NCBI GenBank assembly: GCA_001487125.1
Contig: LN913012.1
Coordinates: forward strand, 124,001-188,000
Length of the DNA stretch: 64,000 bases
From: Gabonibacter massiliensis
Lineage (GTDB): Bacteria > Bacteroidota > Bacteroidia > Bacteroidales > Marinifilaceae
Reading direction: 5' to 3'
The notes below the pieces were generated by a model. It saw nothing but the letters and a program-made list of their open reading frames with translations. It was not told where the DNA came from and made no database searches. The position numbers and the translations under genes were made by a program. Position 1 is the stretch's first letter. Each line of letters starts with the position of its first letter. Below, in pieces: positions 1 through 8,733 of the stretch.

Positions 1-508
1 CAAAGTCGTATCCTTCCGGCGGATAGATTTCCGGATTGTGTATGTCGTTTAACTTGGCGATATACATGCGTGCGACCATTTCACTGGAAACATCATTTTT
101 GTACATACCTTGTTGCATTCCTTTTTCAATATTGATTTTTATTTTTTCAAAGATAAAATCGGAACGTCTGAGCCGATGTTTTTCGTATATCTCCGGGTAG
201 GCTTTTGCCAGTTTGAAAGTGACAGAAGGCGATACGTTGAAGAAGCGATCGTTGATTTCATTACCGACCAGCAATAAGATGTCGATGGCATTCCATCCTT
301 CGAAATTGTATTTGTCGAAAATCTCTTCAAAACAAATTCTTTCCCGCTCAAATATTGAATTTACGATATCCTCCATATCAGAGAAGTTTTCGTCGATTTC
401 TTCCCGCGTAATATTTACTTTTCGCAAATTCTCATCAGATAAATCAGTGCCGTACCGAAAGACGTAAGTTCTTAATTTCTCTGTAAGCAAACATTTCTTT
501 TCAGTCAT
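1..508 (-). CDS. TetR/AcrR-like transcriptional regulator, 3' part cut by window edge
   Basis: An open frame runs from an ATG (complement of 506-508) to the window edge without a stop, giving at least 169 residues. The first ~50 residues fit the pattern of a TetR DNA-binding domain: a helix rich in T-E-K-L-R, then an L-S-D-E-N-L segment, an I-T-R-E-E-I turn helix and an F-S-D-M-E-D-I-V stretch, where family members have the YxxFxxKexL signature. The rest is helical and charged, like the ligand-binding half of TetR proteins. Its target is unknown. It is transcribed away from the neighbouring phosphatase-like gene, so the two share a ~130-bp intergenic region. The call rests on an N-terminal pattern read by eye; another helical regulator is possible. 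Confidence 0.6.
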   Translation of the reverse strand, partial: MTEKKCLLTEKLRTYVFRYGTDLSDENLRKVNITREEIDENFSDMEDIVNSIFERERICFEEIFDKYNFEGWNAIDILLLVGNEINDRFFNVSPSVTFKLAKAYPEIYEKHRLRRSDFIFEKIKINIEKGMQQGMYKNDVSSEMVARMYIAKLNDIHNPEIYPPEGYDF

Positions 509-576
509 AAATGAAATCTGTTTTATGTTTTATGCTGTAAATATACGAAACAATTAAGAATTGAAATAATTATAGG

Positions 577-606
577 TTGTAAATTATCATATTCTGACTA
601 CTTTTG
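577..606 (+). promoter_or_regulatory. Bacteroidota-type promoter for the phosphatase-like gene
   Basis: TTG at 577-579, a 19-bp spacer, then TACTTTTG at 599-606, matching the Bacteroidota -7 consensus TAnnTTTG. The start codon follows about 30 bases later. Confidence 0.6.
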
Positions 607-637
607 TAGAATTAGTAAGAGTTTGTAAGTATATCCT

Positions 638-2218
638 ATGAAGAAGATTATTTTATTCGTGTTGATGTTCAGTAGTTTTGTTTCTTTTGCTGCGGAGAAT
701 AAAACAAAGCTGGTTGTTGGTGTCGTGATAAGCCATTTTTATCCGGAGTGGCTTGAGTGGTATAGGCAGGATCTTTCTGCAGGAGGCTTTAAAAGACTCA
801 TGCAGCAGGGGGGTGAATTGAATATGAATTATAATTACGTTTATACTCAAACGGGAGTAGACCACGTCACCCTATATACCGGAATGCTTCCGGCAGAACA
901 TGGGATCGTATCCAAAATTTGGTATGACCGACTCCGTAGGGGAAGACAAAGTGCCGTAATGACGGGGGATTATTATGAGGTCGGATCTCAACAAGGGGAT
1001 AGTATAAAAAGTTTAAGTCCTGACTTTATCCGAACCCTTAACTTAGGGAGTGCTTTAAAGATGAATAATGGTTTCTCGAAGGTTTATAGTGTGGCCATGA
1101 ACGGGGATGAGGCGGTATTGAGCGGAGGGAGTAGTGCCGATCAGGCTTTTTGGTTTAGTGAAAAGACTGGAAAATGGGTTTCATCGACTTTTTATAAAGA
1201 ACGGTTACCGGAGTGGTTGATTCGTTACAACGATCGTATTGAGAGTGATTCTTTGGTAAACAGAGGGTGGATGCCATTGTCGGATGAAAGAGGGAGTGCT
1301 GCCAAAATCAAAAGTAAATTCGGATTGGCAAATTTGTTTTATTACGACCTTGTTCGGGCAAAAAGGGAATACAAGACCTATCGAGTTTTGAAGGCGACCC
1401 CGCATGCTAATACTTTAGTCTGCGCTTTGGCGAAACGATTGATTGCCGAAGAGAGATTGGGAAAAGATAACGATCCGGATTTGCTGGCCGTCAATTTTTC
1501 ATGTTTGGATTACATGCACAGGGATTTTACCGTAGACTCGGAAGAAGAGAAAGATGCTTTCTTGCGTTTGGATAGGAATATGGAGGATTTGTTGACTTTT
1601 CTTGATCTTAAGGTGGGGAAAGGAAATTATACCTTATTCGTAACTTTCTCCGAAATGCGGGAATTGATGCCCGAAGACTTGATAAAGGTGAAACTGAATT
1701 CGAGTTATTTTAGTATATATAAGGCCGTAGCTTTATTAAAATCTTATTTGGGGTTGATCTACGGACCGGGAGATTGGATCGCCGACTATGATCAGGGACA
1801 GATATATTTGAATCGGGATTTAATCGAAAGGAAAAAATTGAACTTAAAAGAGATGGAAGACCGTATAGCGGATTTCTTGATCGATTTTGAGGGAATTGCA
1901 AAGGTTATTACTGCTTATTCACTAACACATACGGCTTTTACTTCGGGCGTGGATCAATTGATACAAAACGCTTTCTCTCATAAGCGAAGCGGAGACGTGT
2001 TGTTCTGCCTGTATCCGACCTGGATTTCAGAATTGAAAGAGATGGAAGATATTTATTTCCGGCATAGTAAGCGTCCGTTTGTCCCTCTGTATTTGTATGG
2101 AGCCGGGGTAAAAACCGGTTTGAAAGGAAATTTCGATATGGTGGATTTATTGCCTACTTTATGTGATATAATGGGAATACCTGTTCCTTATACCGTACGG
2201 GGGAAAAAGATAGAATAA
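638..2218 (+). CDS. PafA-type alkaline phosphatase superfamily protein, probably catalytically inactive
   Basis: A 526-residue exported protein (signal peptide about residues 1-19) with the overall layout of PafA-type alkaline phosphatases: a KLVVGVV strand near residue 25, GGFKRLM, a TGVDH nucleophile-like segment near 72, LYTGMLPAEHGIV, the K-T-G-x-W-V-S-S-T-F-Y block, a D-Y-M-H segment, and a final VPLYLYG...VDLLPTLCDIMGI. Several metal ligands of the family seem lost. The usual VVDQ aspartate is replaced by ISH, the DYxGH motif reads DYMHR, the ADHG pair reads FSEM, and the late D/H-x-PL histidine is replaced by phenylalanine. The candidate nucleophile Thr remains. I infer a binding or structural role, or a strongly altered enzyme. 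It is monocistronic and convergent with gldE. Confidence 0.75.
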   Translation: MKKIILFVLMFSSFVSFAAENKTKLVVGVVISHFYPEWLEWYRQDLSAGGFKRLMQQGGELNMNYNYVYTQTGVDHVTLYTGMLPAEHGIVSKIWYDRLRRGRQSAVMTGDYYEVGSQQGDSIKSLSPDFIRTLNLGSALKMNNGFSKVYSVAMNGDEAVLSGGSSADQAFWFSEKTGKWVSSTFYKERLPEWLIRYNDRIESDSLVNRGWMPLSDERGSAAKIKSKFGLANLFYYDLVRAKREYKTYRVLKATPHANTLVCALAKRLIAEERLGKDNDPDLLAVNFSCLDYMHRDFTVDSEEEKDAFLRLDRNMEDLLTFLDLKVGKGNYTLFVTFSEMRELMPEDLIKVKLNSSYFSIYKAVALLKSYLGLIYGPGDWIADYDQGQIYLNRDLIERKKLNLKEMEDRIADFLIDFEGIAKVITAYSLTHTAFTSGVDQLIQNAFSHKRSGDVLFCLYPTWISELKEMEDIYFRHSKRPFVPLYLYGAGVKTGLKGNFDMVDLLPTLCDIMGIPVPYTVRGKKIE

Positions 2219-2251
2219 ACGGTTCCGTTTTTAGGTCTCTCGGAGGGGGAG

Positions 2252-3568
2252 TTATTTCTCTTTGGGGGACGATTGTATTTTTTGGTATTGTATCTTCTTG
2301 ATTCTCCGGTTATCCACTTCTTCTATCGTAAACTGATGATTTTTATAGGTGATGACATCTCCTTTTTGAGGTAATTCGCCTTTAATCTCCAGAATAAGTC
2401 CGGCTAACGTATCCGCGTCTCCTTCTATATCTTCAAAACTCTCTTCTTCAATATCGGTTATTTTAAAGAAATCGTTGAGTAAGGTAGAAGCTTCGAATAC
2501 GTAAGCGCCGTTTTTACTCCGCGTGTAAAAAATCTCCTGTTCGTCGTATTCGTCGTTAATGTCTCCCACGATCTCTTCTATGATGTCTTCCATCGTCACA
2601 ATTCCGGAAGTTCCCCCGTACTCGTCGACCACGATGGCCAAATGGACTTTTTTACTTTGAAACTCTTCCAGTAAATCGTTGATTTTTTTGGTTTCCGGAA
2701 CGAAATAGGCGGGGCGAAGCAAACTTTGCCATTTGAAATCGTTTTTTTCATCCAGGTGTTGCAACAGGTCTTTGACGTAAAGTATCCCGTTGATATTATC
2801 CAGGTTTTCTTCATAGACAGGCATTCGCGAGTAACCGTGTTCCGTAATGATCTCTTTTACCTGTTGGTAAGAAGATTCTATATCTATGGCAACTACGTTG
2901 ATTCTGGCTCGGATAATATCGATTACGGCTATGTTTCCGAAACGGACTATACCTTCCAGAATGTCTTTCTCTTCATTAATTTCCGAGTCTTTCGTTAATT
3001 CCAACGCTTTCGAGAGTTGATCGATGGATATGGCATCTTTTTTTTCGATGCGGTTACTGATGATTGAAGTTGACTTGATTAATAAATACGAGAGCGGTCG
3101 AAATAAATGAGACAAAAACAGGAGCGGGCCGGTCATTAGAATAACCACCTTTTCTTGTGAACGATTCGCGTATAATTTGGGTATGATTTCTCCAACCAAA
3201 AGGATGATAAACGTAACTGCAATCACTTGGATAATGAAGCCCAGTACGGGATTTGCGGATAAATTGAATAAAGAATTAACCAGATAAGTCGAGAGTATGA
3301 CGATTCCGACATTGACAAAATTGTTGGAGATAAGGATGGTGGCTAACAAAAGATTGGGCTTTTTTTGAAGATGGCATGCCTTATCGTATCCTTTTTCTTC
3401 CAAATGTTTTAGTTGAGTGGGCGATAGTGAGAAAAAAGCAACTTCCGAGCCAGAAATAAGAGCTGAACATATCAGCAGGAATAGTAAAATAATAATGAAA
3501 ATAAGATCAAGCGTTCCAAATGAACCGGTAAAAATCTGCTCCGCCGGGGGAAAATAATCTGTATCCAA
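2252..3568 (-). CDS. gldE: GldE-like CNNM/CorC family membrane protein
   Basis: A 438-residue protein with a CNNM/DUF21 transmembrane N-terminus (membrane segments about 20-45, 80-105, 110-140), then a CBS-domain pair (about 205-335) including [23 protein letters not shown], and a C-terminal CorC/HlyC-like domain. Layout and position behind ssb match GldE, named for gliding motility and type IX secretion in Bacteroidota; in non-gliders its role is less clear, and ion transport is possible. The apparent start is TTG: an in-frame stop lies just upstream and no ATG precedes the first membrane segment. No gldD follows; the next gene is convergent. Confidence 0.85.
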   Translation of the reverse strand: MDTDYFPPAEQIFTGSFGTLDLIFIIILLFLLICSALISGSEVAFFSLSPTQLKHLEEKGYDKACHLQKKPNLLLATILISNNFVNVGIVILSTYLVNSLFNLSANPVLGFIIQVIAVTFIILLVGEIIPKLYANRSQEKVVILMTGPLLFLSHLFRPLSYLLIKSTSIISNRIEKKDAISIDQLSKALELTKDSEINEEKDILEGIVRFGNIAVIDIIRARINVVAIDIESSYQQVKEIITEHGYSRMPVYEENLDNINGILYVKDLLQHLDEKNDFKWQSLLRPAYFVPETKKINDLLEEFQSKKVHLAIVVDEYGGTSGIVTMEDIIEEIVGDINDEYDEQEIFYTRSKNGAYVFEASTLLNDFFKITDIEEESFEDIEGDADTLAGLILEIKGELPQKGDVITYKNHQFTIEEVDNRRIKKIQYQKIQSSPKEK

Positions 3569-3600
3569 GGTTACTTTAATTGGTTAAACATAAAATCGTC

Positions 3601-3608
3601 CAAAATTA
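3601..3608 (-). promoter_or_regulatory. Possible -7 element upstream of gldE
   Basis: The minus strand reads TAATTTTG, a match to TAnnTTTG, about 33 bases before the TTG start of gldE. No clear -33 partner is visible, so gldE may also be read from the ssb promoter. Confidence 0.35.
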
Positions 3609-3697
3609 TAAAAAAAACCGGAGGTTTAGCGCTTATCCCGTTAAAAATTCGGTTGTGCGGACGAATTTGTCCCAAGGTAAGCGTAAACCTGGATAAA

Positions 3698-4114
3698 TTA
3701 GAAGGGAAGATCGTCGCTATCGTCCGAATTGCTTAAACTGCTTGGAGCTTCTGGCATAGGAGGTTCCGGCGTTTTTTCATAGTTGTCCTGTTTGCGGGAT
3801 AGCATTTGCATGGTATCTCCGTAGATTTCCGTCGTGTAACGTTTATTCCCGTTTTGGTCGTCCCAGGTACGTGTTCTAAGGCGTCCTTCAATATAAAGGG
3901 TCATCCCTTTTTTCACGTACTTTTCGGCAATTTGCGCTAAATTTCTCCAAAGTACAATATTATGCCATTCCGTTTGGCTGACACGTTCTCCGTTTTTATT
4001 ATTGTATGTTTCCGTTGTAGCCAAGCTAAATCGAGTGACCGCAACCCCTCCTTCCAAGTACCTGACCTCCGGGTCGGCACCGACGTTTCCTATAAGAATA
4101 ACTTTATTTACCAT
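3698..4114 (-). CDS. ssb: Single-stranded DNA-binding protein
   Basis: A 138-residue SSB. The OB fold covers about residues 1-105 (start MVNKVILIGNVGADPEVRY, then the T-E-W-H-N-I-V-L-W segment and YVKKGMTLYIEGRLRTRTW). A disordered linker rich in E, P and S follows, ending in DSDDLPF, the acidic-hydrophobic tip that recruits repair and replication partners. It binds ssDNA as a tetramer in the family. Its 3' side faces gldE (130-bp gap), a common Bacteroidota pairing; HU is divergent. The mutY gene often next to ssb in this phylum is absent here. Confidence 0.97.
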   Translation of the reverse strand: MVNKVILIGNVGADPEVRYLEGGVAVTRFSLATTETYNNKNGERVSQTEWHNIVLWRNLAQIAEKYVKKGMTLYIEGRLRTRTWDDQNGNKRYTTEIYGDTMQMLSRKQDNYEKTPEPPMPEAPSSLSNSDDSDDLPF

Positions 4115-4416
4115 AATTATTTAAGATTAAATTTGACACAAATTACAAAAAATAGTTGATTAAAAAAAGTTTTTGACTTTGAGAAACGAAGATAATATTT
4201 TATCGTTAAAAATGAAAAACGGCTCGATGGATAAGATTGCGTTACGTGGAGCGGGAGACAGGCGGGTTGCAAAATTCACTATTTCAATCTGTGGAGTGAA
4301 AAAATATTGACAAAAAAGTCTAAGTTTGTTTCATTGTTTGTGGAAAAGATATATATTTGCAGACTGAAAACAGAGATTAAAGAAATATATTATTGAATAT
4401 TAAATATTTAAAGAAA
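4115..4416. promoter_or_regulatory. Divergent intergenic region between ssb and HU
   Basis: About 300 bp with no gene. It must hold the promoters for ssb (leftward) and HU (rightward). On the plus strand TATATTTG at 4352-4359 and TAAGTTTG at 4321-4328 both match TAnnTTTG. TTTG at 4325-4328 lies 23 bp before the first of these, slightly more than the usual spacing. No clean element is seen for ssb. Confidence 0.4.
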
Positions 4417-4701
4417 ATGACAAAGGCGGATATTGTGAATGAAATTTCGAGAACGACCGGAATCGAAAAAGTAGCTGTTCAAGCGACGGTAGAAGCATTT
4501 ATGGAAGCGATTAAAGGTTCTGTTGTTGAAGGCAAGAACGTGTATTTGAGAGGTTTTGGAAGTTTTGTTGTGAAAAAAAGAGCAGAAAAAACAGCTCGTA
4601 ACATTTCAAAAAACGTAACGATTAAAATTCCTGAACACTTCATTCCTTCATTTAAACCTTCAAAGAGTTTCGTTGTTCAAGTAAAGGAAAAAGTTAAATA
4701 A
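4417..4701 (+). CDS. HU family DNA-binding protein
   Basis: A 94-residue HU/IHF-type protein. It starts MTKADIVNEIS, then has the GIEKVAVQATVEAFMEAIK helix and the V-Y-L-R-G-F-G-S-F-V-V-K-K-R core motif, followed by the DNA-binding arm (R-N-I-S-K-N-V-T-I-K-I-P) and F-K-P-S-K-S-F at the end. It acts as a dimer that bends DNA. A TTG eight codons upstream is in frame, but the ATG at 4417 gives the usual family N-terminus. The very short gene for a basic peptide follows within 16 bases and is likely co-transcribed. Confidence 0.96.
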   Translation: MTKADIVNEISRTTGIEKVAVQATVEAFMEAIKGSVVEGKNVYLRGFGSFVVKKRAEKTARNISKNVTIKIPEHFIPSFKPSKSFVVQVKEKVK

Positions 4702-4710
4702 GAAAGGAGT
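4702..4710 (+). promoter_or_regulatory. Strong Shine-Dalgarno sequence before the 29-residue basic peptide
   Basis: GAAAGGAGT ends 7 bases before the ATG at 4718. Most genes in this window have no clear Shine-Dalgarno, as is usual in Bacteroidota, so this one stands out and fixes the start of the small gene. Confidence 0.6.
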
Positions 4711-4717
4711 GTAAGTT

Positions 4718-4807
4718 ATGCCAAGCGGAAAAAAGAGGAAAAGACATAAGATGGCTACTCACAAACGTAAAAAAAGACTGAGAAAGAATAGACATAAGAA
4801 GAAGTAG
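4718..4807 (+). CDS. 29-residue Lys/Arg-rich ribosome-associated peptide (AURKAIP1/COX24-like)
   Basis: A tiny gene encoding 29 residues, about two thirds of them Lys, Arg or His. It begins MPSGKKRKRHKM and ends in three lysines. Very similar peptides are annotated in Bacteroidota as AURKAIP1/COX24-domain proteins, and the mitochondrial relative AURKAIP1 is small-subunit ribosomal protein mS38. I infer that it is a small ribosomal protein or ribosome-bound peptide. It lies between HU and RNase G, carries an unusually strong Shine-Dalgarno, and is followed at once by a perfect terminator hairpin, so it probably ends the HU transcript. Confidence 0.8.
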   Translation: MPSGKKRKRHKMATHKRKKRLRKNRHKKK

Positions 4808-4827
4808 TCGTTTGTGAGTTAAGAGAT

Positions 4828-4859
4828 ATAAACCTAAAGGCTATAGCCTTTAGGTTTAT
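4828..4859 (+). terminator. Terminator hairpin after HU and the basic peptide
   Basis: A perfect 14-bp stem (4828-4841 with 4846-4859) around a TATA loop, followed by TTTAGTAT. Confidence 0.75.
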
Positions 4860-4889
4860 TTAGTATAATACGATTAATTGTTTTAGGTA

Positions 4890-6437
4890 GTGAGTACGGA
4901 GTTAGTCATAGATGTAAGAGCAGAAGAAATAGTGATCGCTCTATTAAAAGATAAGCGATTGGTAGAGTTGACGACAGAGAAGACTAGCATGAAGTTTGCC
5001 GTAGGAGACATCTATTACGGGAAGGTAAAAAAGATTATGCCGGGGCTTAATGCTGCTTTTGTTAATGTCGGGTATGAAAAAGACGCTTTTCTTCATTACC
5101 TTGATTTAAGTCCCCAATTCCATTCACTGGATAATTATATTAAACAATGTATTGCCAGAAGGGGGATGCCGGTTTCCAAATTGAAGCTGGAGCCGGAAAT
5201 CAACAAGAACGGTAAGATATCGGATGTGCTTAGCGTGGGACAGTATGTTGCTGTTCAAGTCGCCAAGGAACCTATTTCGACTAAAGGTCCGCGTTTAACT
5301 TCCGAGTTGAGTATTGCCGGACGTCATTTGGTTTTGATGCCTTTTTCCGAGAAGGTGTCTGTTTCGCAAAAAATAAAATCTGTCGAAGAACGGAAACGTT
5401 TAAAACGACTGATAGAGAGTATACGCCCTAAGAATTACGGGGTGATTGTTCGAACGGTAGCAGAAGGAAAGAATGCGGAGTTGTTCGACAGTGAATTATG
5501 CGAACTCGTGGAGCGGTTTGAGACTGCTTTCAAACATATACGGGACATAGAACCTCCCAAGTTGATTTTGGGGGAGATCGACCGGACGAGTGCCATGCTT
5601 CGCGATATTTTGAACTCTTCTTTTGAAAATATTTATATTAATGATATTACGTTGAGTAAAGAGATAAAAGGTTATATCAGTACAATAGCCCCGGAAAAAG
5701 AGGATATCGTGAAGTATGTTTCGACGGATGTACCTATTTTGGATCATTTTGGCGTTGATAAACAGATAAAGTCTTCTTTGGGACGTACCGTCTCTTTTAA
5801 AAATGGAGCCTATTTGATTATTGAGCATACGGAAGCTTTCCACGTGATTGATGTGAATAGTGGTAACCGCACTAAACTTGGCGATGATCAGGAGACGAAT
5901 GCCTTGGAAGTGAATTTAGCTGCGGCTGACGAGGTGGCTCGTCAATTGCAATTGAGGGATATGGGAGGGATCATCGTCATTGATTTTATTGATATGCAAT
6001 TGGCTGAAAATCGACAGAAATTGTACGATAAGATGAAATCGGCCATGGAGATAGACCGTGCCAAACATACGATTCTGCCTTTAAGTAAATTCGGTTTAAT
6101 GCAGATCACGCGTCAGCGTGTACGTCCTGAAATGACGGTGACAACGACGGAGACTTGCCCCGTGTGTCACGGTACGGGAAAGGCTGAAGCCGCGGTATTG
6201 TTGATCGATAAAATAGAAGATCAGCTGGAATATTTGATTGTTGAAAAAAAATACAAGATATTGAAGATCAAAGCGCATCCTTTCGTGGAAGCTTATTTGA
6301 AGAAAGGTTTTTGGTCTATTTTGAGAAGGTGGCGATTCAAATATTTTGTATCTATCCAAGTGATAGGCGTGCCTTCGTTTTATATTTATGAATATAAATT
6401 TTATAACCGTTTTAACCGGGAAATCGAAGAGTCGTGA
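4890..6437 (+). CDS. rng: Ribonuclease G (RNase E/G family)
   Basis: A 515-residue RNase E/G family endoribonuclease starting at GTG. It has an S1-like RNA-binding domain (about 38-125, containing GDIYYGKVKKIMPGLNAAFVNVG). The catalytic core carries the D-V-N-S-G-N and D-F-I-D-M metal-binding aspartates, and the C-P-V-C-H-G-T-G zinc-link motif follows. The long unstructured scaffold tail of RNase E is missing, so RNase G is the better name. It processes 5'-monophosphorylated RNA such as rRNA precursors. The HU-peptide-rng order is common in Bacteroidales. Confidence 0.95.
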   Translation: MSTELVIDVRAEEIVIALLKDKRLVELTTEKTSMKFAVGDIYYGKVKKIMPGLNAAFVNVGYEKDAFLHYLDLSPQFHSLDNYIKQCIARRGMPVSKLKLEPEINKNGKISDVLSVGQYVAVQVAKEPISTKGPRLTSELSIAGRHLVLMPFSEKVSVSQKIKSVEERKRLKRLIESIRPKNYGVIVRTVAEGKNAELFDSELCELVERFETAFKHIRDIEPPKLILGEIDRTSAMLRDILNSSFENIYINDITLSKEIKGYISTIAPEKEDIVKYVSTDVPILDHFGVDKQIKSSLGRTVSFKNGAYLIIEHTEAFHVIDVNSGNRTKLGDDQETNALEVNLAAADEVARQLQLRDMGGIIVIDFIDMQLAENRQKLYDKMKSAMEIDRAKHTILPLSKFGLMQITRQRVRPEMTVTTTETCPVCHGTGKAEAAVLLIDKIEDQLEYLIVEKKYKILKIKAHPFVEAYLKKGFWSILRRWRFKYFVSIQVIGVPSFYIYEYKFYNRFNREIEES

Positions 6438-6515
6438 TTTGTTCAAATTTGGATCATAAAATATAAATAATTGTCAATATTTGACTTGTATGGTGTATGA
6501 TAAGTGAATTTTTGC

Positions 6516-6523
6516 TAAGTTTG
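6516..6523 (+). promoter_or_regulatory. Possible -7 element upstream of the DsbD-like gene
   Basis: TAAGTTTG matches TAnnTTTG, 34 bases before the first possible start. No TTG/TTTG lies at the expected -33 distance. Confidence 0.4.
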
Positions 6524-6557
6524 CAAGGTTCACTTATTTTATTTGTGATCGAGACAT

Positions 6558-8606
6558 ATGAAAATGGATGTTTTATATAAATGGATGTTTATGAAAAAAG
6601 GACTATTGGCACTATTTTTTGCTCTATGTGTAGGAAATATAGCGGCTTTTGCCCAAATGACCGAAGACCCTACTTCCTGGTCTTTCTCTAAAGAGAAAAC
6701 CGGAGAAAATGAGTACGATTTAATTTTAGAGGCCACTTTACAACCGGGTTGGTCTATCTATTCCATGTATACTCCGGCTGGAGGCCCCATGCCGGTATCT
6801 CTGACTGTTGATGGAGTTGGAAAGGGCATTGAATTGGCAGGGGATGCGGTTGAAGGAGAACCGAAAAAGAAATATAGCGATATTTTTAAGGTAGACGAAT
6901 GGTATTTCACGGATAATTATCGATTGGTTCAAAAAATTAAAATAACAGACCCTGCCATAAAGGAGGTAAGGGGAACGATCGAGTATCAGACTTGTCAGGA
7001 TGGGGCTTGCGTACCGGGGGAGAAGGAATTTTCTATTCAGTTGGAGGAAAAGAAGGCTACGAATACTGCCGGTGCTCCATTAACGACTGATCCGGCGAAG
7101 GATGATTCTTTGTGGTTGTTTTTTTGGCTGGCTTTCGTCGGTGGTTTAGCTGCTGTGGTCATGCCTTGTGTCTTTCCGATGATTCCGATGACCGTCTCTT
7201 TTTTTATGCATGGGGATGCTAATAAGGCGAAAGCGAAGGCAAAGGCGTTGTTTTTTGCCCTGTCGATTGTTGCGATTTATACGGCATTAGGGTTGATTAT
7301 TTCAATCTTTTTGGGACCTGACTTTATCAATTGGTTGAGTACGAATTGGATTCCCAATATCTTTTTCTTTATCATTTTTATGGTTTTCGCCGCTTCTTTC
7401 TTTGGGGCTTTCGAGATCGTATTGCCCTCCTGGTTGGTAAATAAATCCGATAAACAGGCGGATAAGGGCGGATATATCGGCGCTTTCTTTATGGCCTTTA
7501 CCCTGGTATTGGTCTCCTTCTCCTGTACGGCTCCCATTGTCGGTACCGTTTTAGTGGAAGCCGCGAGAGGTTCAATCCTCCGTCCGATTATCGGTATGTT
7601 GGGTTTCTCGATAGCGGTTGCCTTACCTTTCGGTTTCTTCGCTTTTTTCCCGTCGAAATTGAGTAATTTACCCAAATCCGGCGGTTGGCTGAATTCGGTA
7701 AAAGTGGTGTTAGGATTTATAGAGGTTGCTTTGGGATTCAAATTTTTGATGGTAGCGGATCAGGTTTATCATTGGGGATTATTGGATCGGGAAGTTTATA
7801 TTGCGATCTGGATAACCATATTTACCTTGCAGGGACTCTATCTTATGGGTAAAATAAAATTCGCTCACGATAGCGATTTACCTTATATCGGAGTGCCTCG
7901 TCTCGCTTTTATTATCTTGACGTTCTCTTTTGTCGTCTATCTGATCCCGGGTATGTTCGGGGCTCCTTTAAAGGCTTTAGCCGGTTATTTCCCTCCTCAG
8001 GAGAGTATCGATTTCGATATCAACCGGATTGTCAGGGAGAATGCGAAAGAGATAATGAAGAGTGGAATCAAGGTCGGGAATGCTGCTGATGTTTCAACAG
8101 AAAGTGTAAAATATTCGGACTTTTTGCATTTACCTCATGGACTGGAAGGGTATTTTGATTATGATCAGGCATTAAAAGCCGCTCGAAGTCAGAATAAGCC
8201 TTTGTTTATTGATTTTACGGGACACGGTTGCGTGAATTGTCGGGAGATGGAACAAAGTGTATGGTCGGATCCGAGGGTTTTAGAGATGTTGAAGAACGAT
8301 TACGTGGTGGTTGCCTTGTATGTGGATGATAAGGCGAAGTTACCCGAAGAGGAATGGTATATTTCCGAATACGACGGAAAAAAGAAAAAGACGTTGGGAA
8401 AAAAGAATGCGGATTTCCAGATAAAGAAATTCGATTCCAATGCTCAGCCGAACTATATATTATTGGACAGCCGGGGAGGAAACGATACGGATTTGAAACC
8501 TCATATCCTTGCTCCACCGCGGGGACATAATTTGGATCGGGATGCCTTTGTCGCTTTCCTGAGAAAAGGATTGGAAGAGTATAAAGCCCGGCAAACGGAA
8601 AATTAG
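6558..8606 (+). CDS. dsbD: DsbD-type protein-disulfide reductase
   Basis: A 682-residue inner-membrane protein that would carry electrons from cytoplasmic thioredoxin to periplasmic thiols. Three modules are visible. The first is a periplasmic N-terminal domain (about 35-175) with the Y-Q-T-C-Q-D-G-A-C pair. The second is an eight-segment membrane domain (about 185-480) with the paired cysteines of MPCVFPM and SCTAPIVGTV, which form the transmembrane relay. The third is a C-terminal thioredoxin-like domain with C-V-N-C near residue 557. A cleaner signal peptide starts at the internal ATG at 6591 (MKKGLL...AFAQ), so the true start may be there. A GC-rich hairpin follows. Confidence 0.9.
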   Translation: MKMDVLYKWMFMKKGLLALFFALCVGNIAAFAQMTEDPTSWSFSKEKTGENEYDLILEATLQPGWSIYSMYTPAGGPMPVSLTVDGVGKGIELAGDAVEGEPKKKYSDIFKVDEWYFTDNYRLVQKIKITDPAIKEVRGTIEYQTCQDGACVPGEKEFSIQLEEKKATNTAGAPLTTDPAKDDSLWLFFWLAFVGGLAAVVMPCVFPMIPMTVSFFMHGDANKAKAKAKALFFALSIVAIYTALGLIISIFLGPDFINWLSTNWIPNIFFFIIFMVFAASFFGAFEIVLPSWLVNKSDKQADKGGYIGAFFMAFTLVLVSFSCTAPIVGTVLVEAARGSILRPIIGMLGFSIAVALPFGFFAFFPSKLSNLPKSGGWLNSVKVVLGFIEVALGFKFLMVADQVYHWGLLDREVYIAIWITIFTLQGLYLMGKIKFAHDSDLPYIGVPRLAFIILTFSFVVYLIPGMFGAPLKALAGYFPPQESIDFDINRIVRENAKEIMKSGIKVGNAADVSTESVKYSDFLHLPHGLEGYFDYDQALKAARSQNKPLFIDFTGHGCVNCREMEQSVWSDPRVLEMLKNDYVVVALYVDDKAKLPEEEWYISEYDGKKKKTLGKKNADFQIKKFDSNAQPNYILLDSRGGNDTDLKPHILAPPRGHNLDRDAFVAFLRKGLEEYKARQTEN

Positions 8607-8608
8607 AC

Positions 8609-8645
8609 GATCCCCCCTCCAAAGATGCTCTTTGGAGGGGGGATC
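8609..8645 (+). terminator. GC-rich hairpin after the DsbD-like gene
   Basis: A perfect 16-bp stem (8609-8624 with 8630-8645) with a 5-base loop. It has no U-run, so it may stop transcription only in part or protect the 3' end. Confidence 0.6.
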
Positions 8646-8698
8646 GATTCTCGTGTCAGAAGTAGAGAGAATAAAATCCGTGGTTATTGAATATTCGC

Positions 8699-8706
8699 TA
8701 TCTTTG
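8699..8706 (+). promoter_or_regulatory. Possible -7 element for the helicase gene
   Basis: TATCTTTG matches TAnnTTTG, 28 bases before the ATG at 8734. No good -33 element is seen. Confidence 0.4.
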
Positions 8707-8733
8707 CTCCCGTAATATATCACCGTAGGATCG

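Noticed and set aside
4393-4416. Upstream TTG start for HU
   Set aside because: It adds eight residues not typical of the family; the ATG at 4417 gives the standard N-terminus.
7277-7741. A 154-codon frame antisense to the DsbD-like gene
   Set aside because: A Lys/Pro-rich shadow of the membrane domain; no independent support.
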